DNA of 51,222 nt from Hyphomicrobium sp. (GCA_030148725.1 JASBSU010000030.1:1-51222), one strand, 5' to 3'. Numbered from the stretch's first letter, positions 25,848 to 34,901 are shown. Notes: a model not told the origin generated them from the letters alone. A program made the numbers and translations.

Positions 25848-26201
25848 TTCACCGTCTGCGCGCGCCCGCCGATCGCCGAAACAGACGATGGCATAACGGG
25901 TTACGCTGAACACTAGAAACTCACCGTTGTGCCGGACGGTCTCCCAACGGAGCATCGTTTTAGGCCCTTTTTGGGGCGCCTCCGCGCACGCGCGATCGAT
26001 GCATCGATGAGTCCTGTCCAGCGGGCACCATAACCCCGGGTCCGCTTCGGTCAGGTTAATCAGCCGACGGCTGGCGCTTATATTGCAGCGCAAAAAGAAC
26101 TTGAAGATTTGTGCATTGCGGATAAAAATGGCCCTGGGTGAGGTCCTGTCGGGCCGGGGGCACTGCGCAATTTCGAGTATCTCTAGGATACGGATGGCAC
26201 C
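25848..26201. other. Divergent control region between the carboxypeptidase and phasin genes
   Basis: This 354-base gap holds no credible gene. It contains a perfect 14-bp palindrome ATCGATGCATCGAT (25995-26008) and a TTGC-N3-GCAA element (26083-26093) near the phasin gene. Promoters for both divergent genes should lie here; no strong consensus -35/-10 pair was found. Confidence 0.45.
26083..26093. promoter_or_regulatory. Candidate PhaR-type binding site upstream of the phasin gene
   Basis: TTGCAGCGCAA is a short inverted repeat with TGC and GCA half-sites separated by three bases, 108 bases before the phasin ATG. PhaR, the regulator that links polyhydroxybutyrate granules to phasin expression, binds TGC-rich inverted repeats of this kind in alphaproteobacteria. 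Another TGC-rich segment (TTGTGCATTGCGG, near 26108-26120) follows. The assignment is inference. Confidence 0.35.
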
Positions 26202-26531
26202 ATGATTAAAAACTTCGAAGACATGCAAAAGCTCAGTCAGACGAACGTCGACAGCGCCATGAAGATTTTCGGCGAGTGGAACAAGAGCTGGCAGGCTATC
26301 GCCGCTGAGATGAGCGACTACACGAAGCGCTCCTTCGAGGAGAGCACCTCGACCCTTGAGAAGCTGATGTCCTCCAAGTCGGTTGAGCAGGCCGTCGAGA
26401 TCCAGACGAGCTACGCCAAGCGCGCCTACGACGACTATATGCAGCAGGTTTCCAAGATTGGCGGCATGTACGCCTCTCTGGCCAAGGAAGCCTACAAGCC
26501 GGTCGAAAAGATCCTTCAGAACGGCGCCTGA
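26202..26531 (+). CDS. Phasin family protein
   Basis: This 109-residue, almost wholly alpha-helical protein is a phasin, an amphipathic coat protein of polyhydroxyalkanoate granules. The sequence shows the family pattern of a central heptad-like helix (YTKRSFEESTSTLEKLMSSK, then SVEQAVEIQTSYAKRAYDDY) and a final segment ending YKPVEKILQNGA. It is monocistronic, with its own terminator. No polymerase or regulator gene is adjacent. Expression is probably high under carbon excess if the upstream PhaR-like element is real. Confidence 0.9.
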   Translation: MIKNFEDMQKLSQTNVDSAMKIFGEWNKSWQAIAAEMSDYTKRSFEESTSTLEKLMSSKSVEQAVEIQTSYAKRAYDDYMQQVSKIGGMYASLAKEAYKPVEKILQNGA

Positions 26532-26566
26532 TCTCCCGCCGGCAGGCGAGTGCGGCATCGACAACC

Positions 26567-26594
26567 AAGGCTCGGCTCGCGCCGGGCCTTTTTT
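26567..26594 (+). terminator. Rho-independent terminator of the phasin gene
   Basis: AAGGCTCGGC (26567-26576) and GCCGGGCCTT (26581-26590) form a 10-bp stem with one T-G mismatch and a TCGC loop, running into a TTTTTT tract. It starts 36 bases after the phasin stop codon. Confidence 0.88.
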
Positions 26595-26810
26595 GTGTCC
26601 CCTTGCATCCCCATCATAACGGATCCGGGCCGAGTGGCCGGGAGTTCTAGTCTGCGTCCACCGCCTGAAAGCGAGCTCTGGACGACGCGCGAGGGCAATT
26701 TGCAGCCGCGGGCGCCGTTGCGTATCGTGAGGGTTCGCGAGCCGCTTCGTTGCGGTAGGGAAGGATGGGCTGGTGCACATGCACGGCCCTTAGACGGACG
26801 TTGGCAAATA

Positions 26811-27209
26811 ATGGCGAAGACGCTGACGCTGGGGCGCCCGGGCCTCGATTGGACGGGAGCCAAGAACGACCCGCCTGGACGTGAGCCGCCGGGGAGAGAC
26901 GGCGGCAAAGAGGACGGTCGCACCGGCATTGCGACCAAGACCAGGCCGAAGACCAAGAAGCCGAGCCTCTACAAGGTTCTGCTGTTGAATGACGACTACA
27001 CGCCGATGGAATTCGTCGTTCTGGTTCTGGAAAAGTACTTCGCCAAGGGACGCGATGAGGCGACGCGCATTATGCTTCATGTGCATCATAAGGGCGTCGG
27101 TATTTGTGGGGTGTACCCCTACGAGGTCGCGGAAACCAAAGTAACGCAAGTCATGGATTTTTCACGCCAGAACGGTCATCCTCTTCAGTGCACCATGGAG
27201 AAAGAGTAG
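26811..27209 (+). CDS. clpS: ATP-dependent Clp protease adapter ClpS
   Basis: This 132-residue adapter binds N-end-rule substrates and delivers them to ClpA. The core (about 52-132) has the family motifs [33 protein letters not shown] and [15 protein letters not shown]. The N-terminal 50 residues are a Gly/Pro/Lys-rich flexible extension, longer than in E. coli ClpS (106 residues); this extension enters the ClpA pore. ATG at 26811 is chosen because the frame upstream, open to 26550, is unlike the family. clpA starts 8 bases after the stop, so the two are an operon. A second ClpS paralogue is common in this order and is not in this window. Confidence 0.95.
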   Translation: MAKTLTLGRPGLDWTGAKNDPPGREPPGRDGGKEDGRTGIATKTRPKTKKPSLYKVLLLNDDYTPMEFVVLVLEKYFAKGRDEATRIMLHVHHKGVGICGVYPYEVAETKVTQVMDFSRQNGHPLQCTMEKE

Positions 27210-27216
27210 GTAAGCC

Positions 27217-29679
27217 TTGCCGTCGTTCTCGAAGAGCCTGGAAAGCGCCCTGCATCGCGCGCTTGAAGCCGCCAACGAGCGCAGCCACGAATACGCGACG
27301 CTCGAACATCTGTTGCTAGCTCTTCTCGACGATCGAGACGCCGCCGCTGTAATGCGGGCCTGTACGGTTGATCTCGATACGCTGCGCTCGCGCGTGACGA
27401 ACTACCTGGACAACGATCTCTCCGCGCTCGTCTCGAAAGAGGCGACCGAGGCCCAGCCGACGACGGGCTTCCAGCGTGTGATTCATCGCGCCGTCGTGCA
27501 TGTACAGTCCTCCGGTCGCGAGGAGGTCACGGGCGCCAATGTGCTCGTTGCCATCTTTGCCGAACGCGAGAGCCATGCTGCGTACTTCCTGCAGGAGCAG
27601 GAGATGACGCGCTTCGATGCCGTTCAGTACATCAGCCATGGAATCGCCAAGCGTCCTGGCATGAACGAGCCGCGCAGCGTTCGTGGCGTCGATGAGGAGC
27701 AGCAGGAGGGGGAGGAGCGCAAGCCAGGTCAGGACGCGCTAAACACCTACTGCGTCAACCTCAATCGCAAGGCGCGCGACGGCAAGATCGATCCTCTGAT
27801 CGGCCGCGAGCCTGAGGTGCTGCGCACCATTCAGGTTCTCTGCCGCCGCCAGAAGAACAACCCGCTGCTCGTCGGTGATCCCGGCGTCGGCAAGACGGCT
27901 ATTGCCGAAGGTCTTGCCCGCAAGATCATCAAGGGCGAGGTGCCGGAAGTTCTGCAGGATGCCACGATCTTCGCGCTCGACATGGGCGCGCTGCTCGCCG
28001 GCACCCGCTATCGCGGCGACTTCGAGGAGCGTCTCAAGGCGGTGATGAAGGAGATCGAGAACTATCCGGGCTCGATCCTGTTCATCGACGAGATCCACAC
28101 CGTCATCGGTGCGGGTGCGACGTCGGGCGGCGCCATGGACGCCTCCAACCTCCTGAAGCCGGCGCTTCAGTCGGGCAGCGTGCGCTGCATCGGCTCGACC
28201 ACTTACAAGGAGTATCGCCAGCACTTCGAGAAAGATCGTGCGCTCGTCCGTCGCTTCCAGAAGATCGACGTGAAGGAGCCGACGGTCGAGGACTCGATCG
28301 CCATCCTGAAGGGCCTCAAGCCGTATTTCGAGAGCTTCCACAAGCTCAAGTACACCAACGAGGCGATCCGCACGGCGGTTGAGCTGTCGGCGAAGTACCT
28401 GCATGACCGCAAGCTGCCCGACAAGGCGATCGACGTGATCGACGAGACGGGCGCCTCGCAGATGCTGGTGCCGGAAGGCAAGCGCAAGAAGAAGATCACC
28501 GTGAAGGAGATCGAGGCGACGATCGCCACAATGGCGCGCATCCCTCCGAAGACCGTCACCAAGTCCGACGCCGAGGTTCTCATCAACCTCGAGAAGGATT
28601 TGAAGCGGGTCGTATTCGGACAGGACAAGGCGATCGAGGCGCTCTCCGCCGCGATCAAGCTGTCGCGCGCCGGCCTGCGCGAGCCCGAGAAGCCGATCGG
28701 CTGCTACCTCTTCTCCGGCCCGACGGGCGTCGGCAAGACCGAGGTTGCCAAGCAGCTCGCCGACCTCATGGGCATCGAGCTTCTGCGCTTCGACATGTCG
28801 GAATACATGGAGAAGCACACCGTGAGCCGCCTCATCGGCGCGCCTCCCGGCTACGTGGGCTTCGATCAAGGCGGCCTCCTGACCGATGGCGTCGATCAGC
28901 ATCCGCATTGCGTGCTGCTGCTCGACGAGATCGAGAAGGCGCATCCCGACCTCTACAACATCCTTCTGCAGGTCATGGATCACGGCAAGCTGACGGACCA
29001 CAACGGCAAGCAGGTAGACTTCCGCAACGTCGTCCTCATCATGACGACCAACGCGGGCGCCTCCGATCTTGCCAAGCCGCCGATGGGCTTCAACCGGGCC
29101 AAGCGTGAAGGCGAGGACAGCGAGGCGATCAATCGCATGTTCACGCCGGAGTTCCGCAACCGCCTCGATGCCGTGGTGCCGTTCGCCGGCCTGCCGCCGG
29201 AGGTCATCACCAAGGTCGTCGAGAAGTTCATCTTCCAGCTCGAGGCGCAGCTTGCAGATCGCGGCGTGCTCATCGAACTGGACGACGAGGCGACCCGCTG
29301 GCTGGTCGAGAAGGGCTACGACGAGAAGTTCGGCGCCCGCCCGCTGGCCCGCGTCATCCAGGAGTACATCAAGAAGCCGCTCGCTGATGAGCTGCTGTTC
29401 GGACGGCTCGAGCACGGTGGCACCGTCAAGGTGATCGTCGAAGGCAAGGGCGACGACCGCAAGCTCGGCTTCGAGTTCCTCGCGCCTGACCCCAGCAAGC
29501 GCCCGAAGGGCAAGGCTGCCGGTGAGGACGACGAGAGCGAAGATGAGGACGAGCCTCAGACGGTTCTGGTCGAGGCGGCGCCCCGCAAGGCGCTGCCGAG
29601 CCCCAAGGAGCGTAAGGAGCGGCCACCCAAATCGTCCGGCGGCACCGTTCCCAACGTGCCGCGCCGCAAGGACGAATAG
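27217..29679 (+). CDS. clpA: ATP-dependent Clp protease ATP-binding subunit ClpA
   Basis: This 820-residue AAA+ unfoldase partners with ClpP and ClpS. The Clp N domain (about 1-145) is followed by D1, with Walker A GDPGVGKT near 221 and ILFIDEIHT, and D2, with GPTGVGKT near 500 and [10 protein letters not shown]. The middle insertion typical of ClpB is absent, which fixes the family. The last 60 residues are a charged acidic-then-basic tail ([11 protein letters not shown], then [12 protein letters not shown]) found in many Hyphomicrobiales ClpA proteins and absent from E. coli. The start appears to be TTG at 27217, preceded by AGGTAAG; homologues begin with PSFS. A strong terminator follows. 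Confidence 0.96.
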   Translation: MPSFSKSLESALHRALEAANERSHEYATLEHLLLALLDDRDAAAVMRACTVDLDTLRSRVTNYLDNDLSALVSKEATEAQPTTGFQRVIHRAVVHVQSSGREEVTGANVLVAIFAERESHAAYFLQEQEMTRFDAVQYISHGIAKRPGMNEPRSVRGVDEEQQEGEERKPGQDALNTYCVNLNRKARDGKIDPLIGREPEVLRTIQVLCRRQKNNPLLVGDPGVGKTAIAEGLARKIIKGEVPEVLQDATIFALDMGALLAGTRYRGDFEERLKAVMKEIENYPGSILFIDEIHTVIGAGATSGGAMDASNLLKPALQSGSVRCIGSTTYKEYRQHFEKDRALVRRFQKIDVKEPTVEDSIAILKGLKPYFESFHKLKYTNEAIRTAVELSAKYLHDRKLPDKAIDVIDETGASQMLVPEGKRKKKITVKEIEATIATMARIPPKTVTKSDAEVLINLEKDLKRVVFGQDKAIEALSAAIKLSRAGLREPEKPIGCYLFSGPTGVGKTEVAKQLADLMGIELLRFDMSEYMEKHTVSRLIGAPPGYVGFDQGGLLTDGVDQHPHCVLLLDEIEKAHPDLYNILLQVMDHGKLTDHNGKQVDFRNVVLIMTTNAGASDLAKPPMGFNRAKREGEDSEAINRMFTPEFRNRLDAVVPFAGLPPEVITKVVEKFIFQLEAQLADRGVLIELDDEATRWLVEKGYDEKFGARPLARVIQEYIKKPLADELLFGRLEHGGTVKVIVEGKGDDRKLGFEFLAPDPSKRPKGKAAGEDDESEDEDEPQTVLVEAAPRKALPSPKERKERPPKSSGGTVPNVPRRKDE

Positions 29680-29715
29680 TCCGCGCAGCTGCCGCACAAC
29701 GCTCGCATGAAAAGA

Positions 29716-29745
29716 AGCGCCGGAGCCCCGCTCCGGCGCTTTTTC
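29716..29745 (+). terminator. Rho-independent terminator of clpS-clpA
   Basis: AGCGCCGGAG (29716-29725) and CTCCGGCGCT (29731-29740) form a perfect 10-bp stem with a CCCCG loop, followed by TTTTTC. It lies 37 bases after the clpA stop and just short of the convergent gene's stop. Confidence 0.92.
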
Positions 29746-29755
29746 GTTGGCACGT

Positions 29756-30784
29756 TCAGCGCGAGGCCGTGTCGACCAGCGTCGACCGCCATTCCTTGCC
29801 CATGCGCCCCTGCCGGAATGCGTAGAGGAACAATGCCCGCATGTACGTGGCGTCGAACACCGACTGTGCTGGCTGAATGTTGAGGTTCGCCCGCGGCGAC
29901 GCAATCACGATCCGCGCGCCTTTGAGTTGCGAAGCCGAGAACAATTCGTAGGCCGGCAGCAACCACATGTCGGAGTGCGCGGGATTGGGCTTGAGCGCCA
30001 GCTCAGCTGCGAACGCCTCTCCTTCGTCGGCAAACAGCACCCCGTTATGGATGAGGTAAGTCGCGATGGGCGAAGTCCTGAAGGCCGGCGCCGCGAGAAA
30101 CGCCTCACCCGCTCCGGCGCGCCGGAAGGCCGGATTGCGGACGACGCTTTGTCCAGCGCTGACTGGCATCGCCTCAGGATCGACAAAGCTGATGAGGTCG
30201 ACCGACGCCGTGAGGATGGCCGCGATCAGCGCATGGGCCTCGCGATGGCGGCTGGCCGCGATTGCGCCGATGTCCCATACCGTTTCGCGCCGCGCCGCCG
30301 ATCCCGGGATCGCGACGAGCAGCCTCGCACCAGCCTCGTGGCGTTGCGCAATTCTCTCAATGGTATTGGGCGTCATGTAAGAGGCCGCGCGATCCGCCAT
30401 GTCCTGCAGGCTGGCCACGTCACAGGTGATGAGATCCTCGAGGGCCGCGTCGCCGTCGTGGCCAAGAAAAGCGAAGGGCGCCAGTAGCGCGCTGGTGCCG
30501 ACGGCCGTCACTACAGCAAACTCAGGGCGCCGGCCGGTTTCACCCCAGCCCACAAGCAGCCCCGCACTGTATGCGGCCTTGAGGCGCCCGTCTGAAAGCG
30601 CCAGCATCGCCGACGGCCGCTCGGCCGATATGCGCCGCGCCGCCTGCTTGTTCTGGGCAACGAGCAACGCTTCTTCGACGGTCCGCGGCTGCGGTGCCGT
30701 CCAGCACTGGCCGGCGCGTGTGTGATCGGTTCCGAACGCCAATGAGGCCAGCGCCACGAGCGCTATCGCCGCCGATTGCCTCAA
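29756..30784 (-). CDS. Secreted patatin-like protein lacking catalytic residues (pseudoenzyme)
   Basis: This 342-residue protein has a signal peptide (about 1-24) and then follows a family of exported patatin-like phospholipases along its whole length: LALSDGRLKAAYSAGLLVGW, then RPEFAVVTAVGTSALLAPFA, RRETVWDIGAIAAS and FDATYMRALFLYAF. In active members the nucleophile elbow is GxSxG; here residues 94-99 read AVGTSA, with Gly96 at the serine position. The Gly-rich oxyanion stretch reads SDGRLKA, and the DGG of the catalytic Asp appears replaced by AGA (about 223-225). It is therefore probably inactive as a lipase. Start: TTG at 30784 after GGAG. It is not truncated or frameshifted, so a retained binding role is possible. 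Confidence 0.72.
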   Translation of the reverse strand: MRQSAAIALVALASLAFGTDHTRAGQCWTAPQPRTVEEALLVAQNKQAARRISAERPSAMLALSDGRLKAAYSAGLLVGWGETGRRPEFAVVTAVGTSALLAPFAFLGHDGDAALEDLITCDVASLQDMADRAASYMTPNTIERIAQRHEAGARLLVAIPGSAARRETVWDIGAIAASRHREAHALIAAILTASVDLISFVDPEAMPVSAGQSVVRNPAFRRAGAGEAFLAAPAFRTSPIATYLIHNGVLFADEGEAFAAELALKPNPAHSDMWLLPAYELFSASQLKGARIVIASPRANLNIQPAQSVFDATYMRALFLYAFRQGRMGKEWRSTLVDTASR

Positions 30785-31031
30785 TGACCCACTCCATCAT
30801 TGGCGCTTCCTGCCGAGCCTTGGCCCGACGGCGCCATCCCCAAGATCGCACTAGCGGCGCAAATGGGCGCGCTGATGTCCCGGTGCAAGCGCTTGACCAC
30901 CGCAGCGACGGGGTGAGCCAACATGGCGGAGATGCGTGCTTTCCCGGCCGCTGCTCCTCCGAACATACGATTCGCCAGGCGCCTTTCCCCTCGCGTAGAT
31001 TGCGGCAAAAGACGTTGCCGGGGGGAAAGCT

Positions 31032-32732
31032 ATGGCAGTTGCAGGCGCGGGGGCGACCTCCGGCACGGACAAGGGCATCACGTCGGAAGAGCGCCGAGTC
31101 ATCTTCGCGTCGTCGCTCGGAACAGTGTTCGAGTGGTACGACTTCTATCTCTACGCGACGCTGGCGCCGTTCTTCGCTGCACTGTTCTTCCCGCCCGGCA
31201 ACGACACCGCGGCACTGCTGTCGGCCTTCGCGACATACGCGGCCGGCTTCATCGTGCGCCCCTTCGGCGCCATCGTGTTCGGTCGCATCGGCGACCTCGT
31301 CGGCCGCAAGTACACATTTCTCGTCACCATCGTCGTCATGGGCATCTCGACCTTTGCGGTCGGCCTGCTGCCGACGTTCTCCGATACGACGATCCTCGGA
31401 TATGCCGTGCCTGGTATCGGCTGGGCGGCTCCGGTGCTGCTGGTGATCCTTCGTCTCCTGCAGGGTCTCGCGCTGGGCGGCGAGTACGGCGGCGCGGCAA
31501 CATACGTGGCCGAGCATGCACGTCCCGGAAAGCGCGGCTTCGCGACGTCGTGGATTCAAACGACGGCAACGATTGGCTTCTTCCTCGCGCTGCTCGTTAT
31601 CGGCGCCTGCCGCTTCTACTTCTTTGACAGCGCCACCTTTGCCGAGTGGGGCTGGCGCGTCGCGTTCCTTGTCTCGCTGCTGCTGCTGATTTTCTCCGTC
31701 TACATCCGGCTCATGCTGCAGGAGAGCCCGGTGTTCACCCGCATGAAGGCGGAGGGTAAGGGCTCCACGTCTCCGATCATCGACAGCTTCTTTCGCTACC
31801 CGAACAACAAGTACGTGCTGCTGGCATTGCTGGGCGCGACGGCTGGGCAGGGCGTCGTCTGGTACACCGGCCAGTTCTACGCTCTGTTCTTTCTCACCAT
31901 CACCGCGAAGGTCGATCCGCTCTATGCCTACGCGTTGATCGCGTCTTCGCTCATCATCGGCACGCCGTTCTTCATCTTGTTCGGCTGGCTCAGCGACCGC
32001 ATCGGACGCCTGAAGATCATCCTCGCCGGCTGTCTGATTGCAGCGCTGACGTACTTCCCCCTGTTCGCGATGCTCGCCAAGGCCGCCAACCCCGACCTCG
32101 TTGCCTTCCAGGAGAAGACGCGGCTGACGCTGACCGTCGATCCGGCACAATGCAACTTCCACATCTTCGTCGGCCCGTGGTCGAAGTTCACCGAGTGCGA
32201 CAAGGCCAAGGATCACATCAGCAAGCTGGGCCTCTCATTCGAGACCCGCGACGGCGCCCCCGGTACGCCCGTCGTGCTCAGCATCAACGGCGCCGACGTG
32301 CAGCCATTCTCGCAAGACGCATACAACGAGGCGCTTCTGTCCGCCGGTTACCCGAACCTCAAGAAGGAGGTGAAGGACGGCAAGACTGTATTCACCCCCG
32401 TTCAGGCCGATCCCGCAAAGATCGCCTGGCCGCTCGTGCTGGGCATCCTTGTCGTGTTCCTGGTCTACGTCGCGATGGTCTACGGCCCGATCGCCGCCTA
32501 CCTCGTCGAGCTGTTCCCGACCGCCATCCGCTACACGTCCATGTCGCTGCCCTACCACATCGGCAACGGATGGTTCGGCGGTATGCTCCCGCTGCTGGCG
32601 ACCGCCATCGTCGCCTCGGCCGGCAATATCTACGCGGGCCTCTGGTATCCGGTCATCGTGGCGCTGGGGACGTTCGTCATCGGACTGCTGTTCCTGCGCG
32701 AGACCAAGGATCGCGACATCACCGACATCTGA
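31032..32732 (+). CDS. MFS transporter, metabolite:H+ symporter (MHS) type, with large insertion
   Basis: This 566-residue inner-membrane transporter has the MHS signature near the start (GTVFEWYDFYLYATLAPFFA), the motif GRIGDLVGRKYTFL between helices 2 and 3, and LGGEYGGAATYVAEHA after helix 4. Family members import dicarboxylates, proline/betaine, shikimate or similar with protons. Residues about 350-460 are a soluble insertion between late helices, containing two Cys (QCNF, TECDK) and acidic/Gly-rich sequence; the usual MHS length is about 430. GGGGGGAAAG precedes the ATG. It is monocistronic. The substrate is not evident. Confidence 0.9.
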   Translation: MAVAGAGATSGTDKGITSEERRVIFASSLGTVFEWYDFYLYATLAPFFAALFFPPGNDTAALLSAFATYAAGFIVRPFGAIVFGRIGDLVGRKYTFLVTIVVMGISTFAVGLLPTFSDTTILGYAVPGIGWAAPVLLVILRLLQGLALGGEYGGAATYVAEHARPGKRGFATSWIQTTATIGFFLALLVIGACRFYFFDSATFAEWGWRVAFLVSLLLLIFSVYIRLMLQESPVFTRMKAEGKGSTSPIIDSFFRYPNNKYVLLALLGATAGQGVVWYTGQFYALFFLTITAKVDPLYAYALIASSLIIGTPFFILFGWLSDRIGRLKIILAGCLIAALTYFPLFAMLAKAANPDLVAFQEKTRLTLTVDPAQCNFHIFVGPWSKFTECDKAKDHISKLGLSFETRDGAPGTPVVLSINGADVQPFSQDAYNEALLSAGYPNLKKEVKDGKTVFTPVQADPAKIAWPLVLGILVVFLVYVAMVYGPIAAYLVELFPTAIRYTSMSLPYHIGNGWFGGMLPLLATAIVASAGNIYAGLWYPVIVALGTFVIGLLFLRETKDRDITDI

Positions 32733-32756
32733 CGCCGTCTGACGGCCTGTCCGAAC

Positions 32757-32785
32757 GGACCTGCCATAATGGCAGGTTCCTTTAC
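32757..32785 (+). terminator. Probable terminator after the MHS transporter gene
   Basis: ACCTGCCA (32759-32766) and TGGCAGGT (32770-32777) form a perfect 8-bp stem with a TAA loop, followed by TCCTTTACC. The T tract is interrupted, so strength is uncertain. It starts 26 bases after the stop codon. Confidence 0.55.
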
Positions 32786-32872
32786 CTTGCTGCGCGATAA
32801 TCCAGGTTTCCGTGGCGACCGCCACCTGGAGCCACCGTGCTCCCGGCGGCATCGGCCTGATGGAGACGCGTC

Positions 32873-33187
32873 ATGAAGCGAATTTCAGCCCAAGCCGGCC
32901 TTGCCATTGCTGCAGTGTGCGGCGGCCTCATAGCGCCGTTGATGAGCGCACCTGCAGAAGCCCGTGGCGCCAGCATTTGGGACGAACGTCCCTCGGCCCG
33001 TATCTCGGTCGGGCGCATCATTCGCGCACCGTCCTCACGTTATGACCGCGGCGTGCGCTTCTACAACAGCCCGCGCGCTTACCGCAGCGCCTGCGCGTAC
33101 GGCGATTGCGCATGCCTGCACGCCATCGCCGAGCGTACCGGCAACCCGGTCTGGTGGGACAAGTATCAGGCCTGCAGCGGCAACTGA
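32873..33187 (+). CDS. Small secreted cysteine-containing protein of unknown function
   Basis: This 104-residue protein has a signal peptide (about 1-30, with core GLAIAAVCGGLIAPLM and ending AEA-RG). The mature part is basic, then ends in a compact region with four cysteines (ACAYGDCACLHAI and KYQACSGN) and aromatic residues (NPVWWDKY), which suggests a disulfide-stabilised periplasmic fold. GGAG precedes the ATG by 7 nt. The family is not recognised. It converges on the HIT gene with an 8-base gap. Confidence 0.75.
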   Translation: MKRISAQAGLAIAAVCGGLIAPLMSAPAEARGASIWDERPSARISVGRIIRAPSSRYDRGVRFYNSPRAYRSACAYGDCACLHAIAERTGNPVWWDKYQACSGN

Positions 33188-33195
33188 TCGCGCTA

Positions 33196-33612
33196 CTAGA
33201 GAGCTGCGCGGATCTTCTCGGCGTTCGCGGCGAGCACTTCGGCCTTTTCCATCTCGCGCCCGTGCGGCATCAGCGGCACGCCTTCATGGCGCGGGATGAT
33301 GTGGAAGTGCAGATGGAACACCGTCTGCCCGCTCGCCGGCTCGTTGAACTGCACCAGCGTGACGCCATCGGCAGCGAACGCTTCCTTCACGGCGCGCGCC
33401 GTCCGCTGGACGACCGGCATGACCTTCGCGAGCACGGCAGGATCGGCGTCGAGGAGATTGCGCGACGGCGCCTTCGGCACGATCAGCGTATGACCGGCGG
33501 CCTGTGGCATGGCATCCATGAACACGAGGACGTCGGCGTCCTCGTAGACCTTGTGCGAAGGAATCTCCCCGCGCAGGATTTTGGCGAACACGTTGCTGTC
33601 GTCGTAGGACAT
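33196..33612 (-). CDS. HIT family protein (histidine triad nucleotide hydrolase)
   Basis: This 138-residue cytoplasmic protein has the histidine triad HLHFHIIPR near residue 99-107 and the preceding FNEPASGQTVFHLH, typical of the HinT branch, which hydrolyses nucleoside phosphoramidates and acyl-AMP. It begins MSYDDSNVFAKILRGEIPSH, the standard family opening. The ATG at 33612 follows GGAGG; the frame is open to 33666, but that part lacks family similarity. It is the last of a leftward group (RidA, GDPD, FemAB-like, HIT) with short gaps. Confidence 0.93.
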   Translation of the reverse strand: MSYDDSNVFAKILRGEIPSHKVYEDADVLVFMDAMPQAAGHTLIVPKAPSRNLLDADPAVLAKVMPVVQRTARAVKEAFAADGVTLVQFNEPASGQTVFHLHFHIIPRHEGVPLMPHGREMEKAEVLAANAEKIRAAL

Positions 33613-33678
33613 GCGGGCCTCCCGGCTGTTCGCGCCTGTTAAACGGATCGCCAAGCGTCCCGTCAAGACGCAGCTCGC

Positions 33679-34863
33679 TTACGCGCCACGCCGGTAAGGA
33701 CCGTAGGCGGCAAGCTCCTCGATCGCCTCCGCCACGGCGGCACGCTCGCTTTCGAGGTACCGCGCCACGGCACGCCGGAAACCGGGATCGGGGATGTAGT
33801 GCGCCGAGTAGGTCGGTGTCGGCATGTAACCGCGCGCCAGTTTGTGCTCGCCCTGCGCGCCGGCTTCGACGCGCGGCAGCCGATACGCGATGGCATAGTC
33901 AATGGCCTGGTAGTAGCAGAGTTCGAAGTGCAGGTAGGGGTGGTGCTCGTTCGAACCCCAATAGCGTCCGAACAGACAATCGCCGCCGATGAGATTCAAA
34001 GCGCCCGCGATGTAACGTGGTCCACGTCGCGCCATCACGAGCAGGCACCGCTCCGCCATCGTTTCTCCCACCAGCGAGAAGAACTGCCGGTTGAGATACG
34101 GCCGTCCCCATTTGCGGCTGCCGGTGTCCATGTAGAACTCGTAGAACGCATCCCAGTGCTTCTCGGCGATGTCTTTGCCGGAAAGCTGCTCGATGATCAG
34201 CCCGCCTTCGAGTGCCTCCGCGCGCTCCTTCCGCACCGCCTTGCGCTTGCGCGACGCAAGTGAGCCCAGGAAATCGTCGAACGTCGCGTACCCGTCGTTG
34301 CGCCAGTGGAACTGTTGATCGTTGCGTCGCAAATATCCTTGCGCACCAAGCAGCGCCCACTCGCGTTCCGTCAGAAACGTCGCGTGCACCGACGAGGCTC
34401 CGATGCGTTCCGCGAGCTGAACTGCTGCGGCGCCGAGCAGCCGCGAATAGTGGTCCGCCTCCGGTCCCGGCCGAACCAGCAGTCGGCGTCCCGGCACGGG
34501 CGTGAACGGAACCGCGATCTGCAGCTTCGGATAATAGCTGCCGCCGGCCTGCTGATACGCGGCCGCCCAAGAATGGTCGAAGACGTATTCGCCGCGGCTG
34601 TCGAGCTTCGCGTAGCACGGCGCGCAGGCGGCGATGTCGCCGCTATCGTCGGCGATGGCGATGTGCTGCGGTATCCAACCGGTGTGCGCTTCGCCAACGC
34701 AGCCCGCGTCTTCCAGCGCCTTGAGGAATGCGTGCGCGATGAACGGATTGTACGTCGCCGCATCCGGATTGGCGCACGCATCCCAGTCTTCGGGCGGGAT
34801 ATCGGCGATATGCGCAGCGATGGTCGCGACGCTGGTCCGTTGCTCGCCGGGCTCTACGCTCAT
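33679..34863 (-). CDS. FemAB/GNAT-like N-acyltransferase (DUF482, peptidogalycan biosynthesis type)
   Basis: This 394-residue soluble protein belongs to the DUF482 group of the GNAT superfamily, related to FemAB peptidyl transferases. Family landmarks are NPFIAHAFLKALEDAGCVG, then GWIPQHIAI, EYVFDHSWAAAY, YPKLQIAVPFTPVPGRRLL, SSVHATFLTEREW and HFELCYYQAIDYAI. Its substrate is not known; annotations linking it to peptidoglycan are by analogy. The ATG at 34863 is 38 bases after the GDPD stop, so the two are likely co-transcribed. A clear ribosome binding site close to this ATG is missing. Confidence 0.87.
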   Translation of the reverse strand: MSVEPGEQRTSVATIAAHIADIPPEDWDACANPDAATYNPFIAHAFLKALEDAGCVGEAHTGWIPQHIAIADDSGDIAACAPCYAKLDSRGEYVFDHSWAAAYQQAGGSYYPKLQIAVPFTPVPGRRLLVRPGPEADHYSRLLGAAAVQLAERIGASSVHATFLTEREWALLGAQGYLRRNDQQFHWRNDGYATFDDFLGSLASRKRKAVRKERAEALEGGLIIEQLSGKDIAEKHWDAFYEFYMDTGSRKWGRPYLNRQFFSLVGETMAERCLLVMARRGPRYIAGALNLIGGDCLFGRYWGSNEHHPYLHFELCYYQAIDYAIAYRLPRVEAGAQGEHKLARGYMPTPTYSAHYIPDPGFRRAVARYLESERAAVAEAIEELAAYGPYRRGA

Positions 34864-34901
34864 GACAAACGCTTGCTCGCTCCCGGATCGGTCAGCCGTG
34901 C

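Noticed and set aside
25848-26780. In-frame upstream extension of the D,D-carboxypeptidase into the phasin locus
   Set aside because: The extension would put 311 residues before a good signal peptide and would run antisense through the phasin gene; the ATG at 25847 fits better.
29716-29745. Inverted repeat as a mobile-element end
   Set aside because: The stem, short loop and T run after clpA are those of an ordinary terminator; no transposase or target duplication is present.
27739-29904. 721-codon leftward frame opposite clpA
   Set aside because: It is the antisense of a strongly conserved AAA+ gene; its Leu/Arg/Asp-rich composition reflects ClpA codon usage.
30540-32216. 558-codon leftward frame opposite the MHS transporter
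   Set aside because: Antisense of a clear transporter gene; Glu/Arg/Asp-rich with no recognisable domain.
33940-33960. GTTCGAACCCC resembling a tRNA T-arm
   Set aside because: It lies inside the FemAB-like coding sequence and no cloverleaf can be formed around it.
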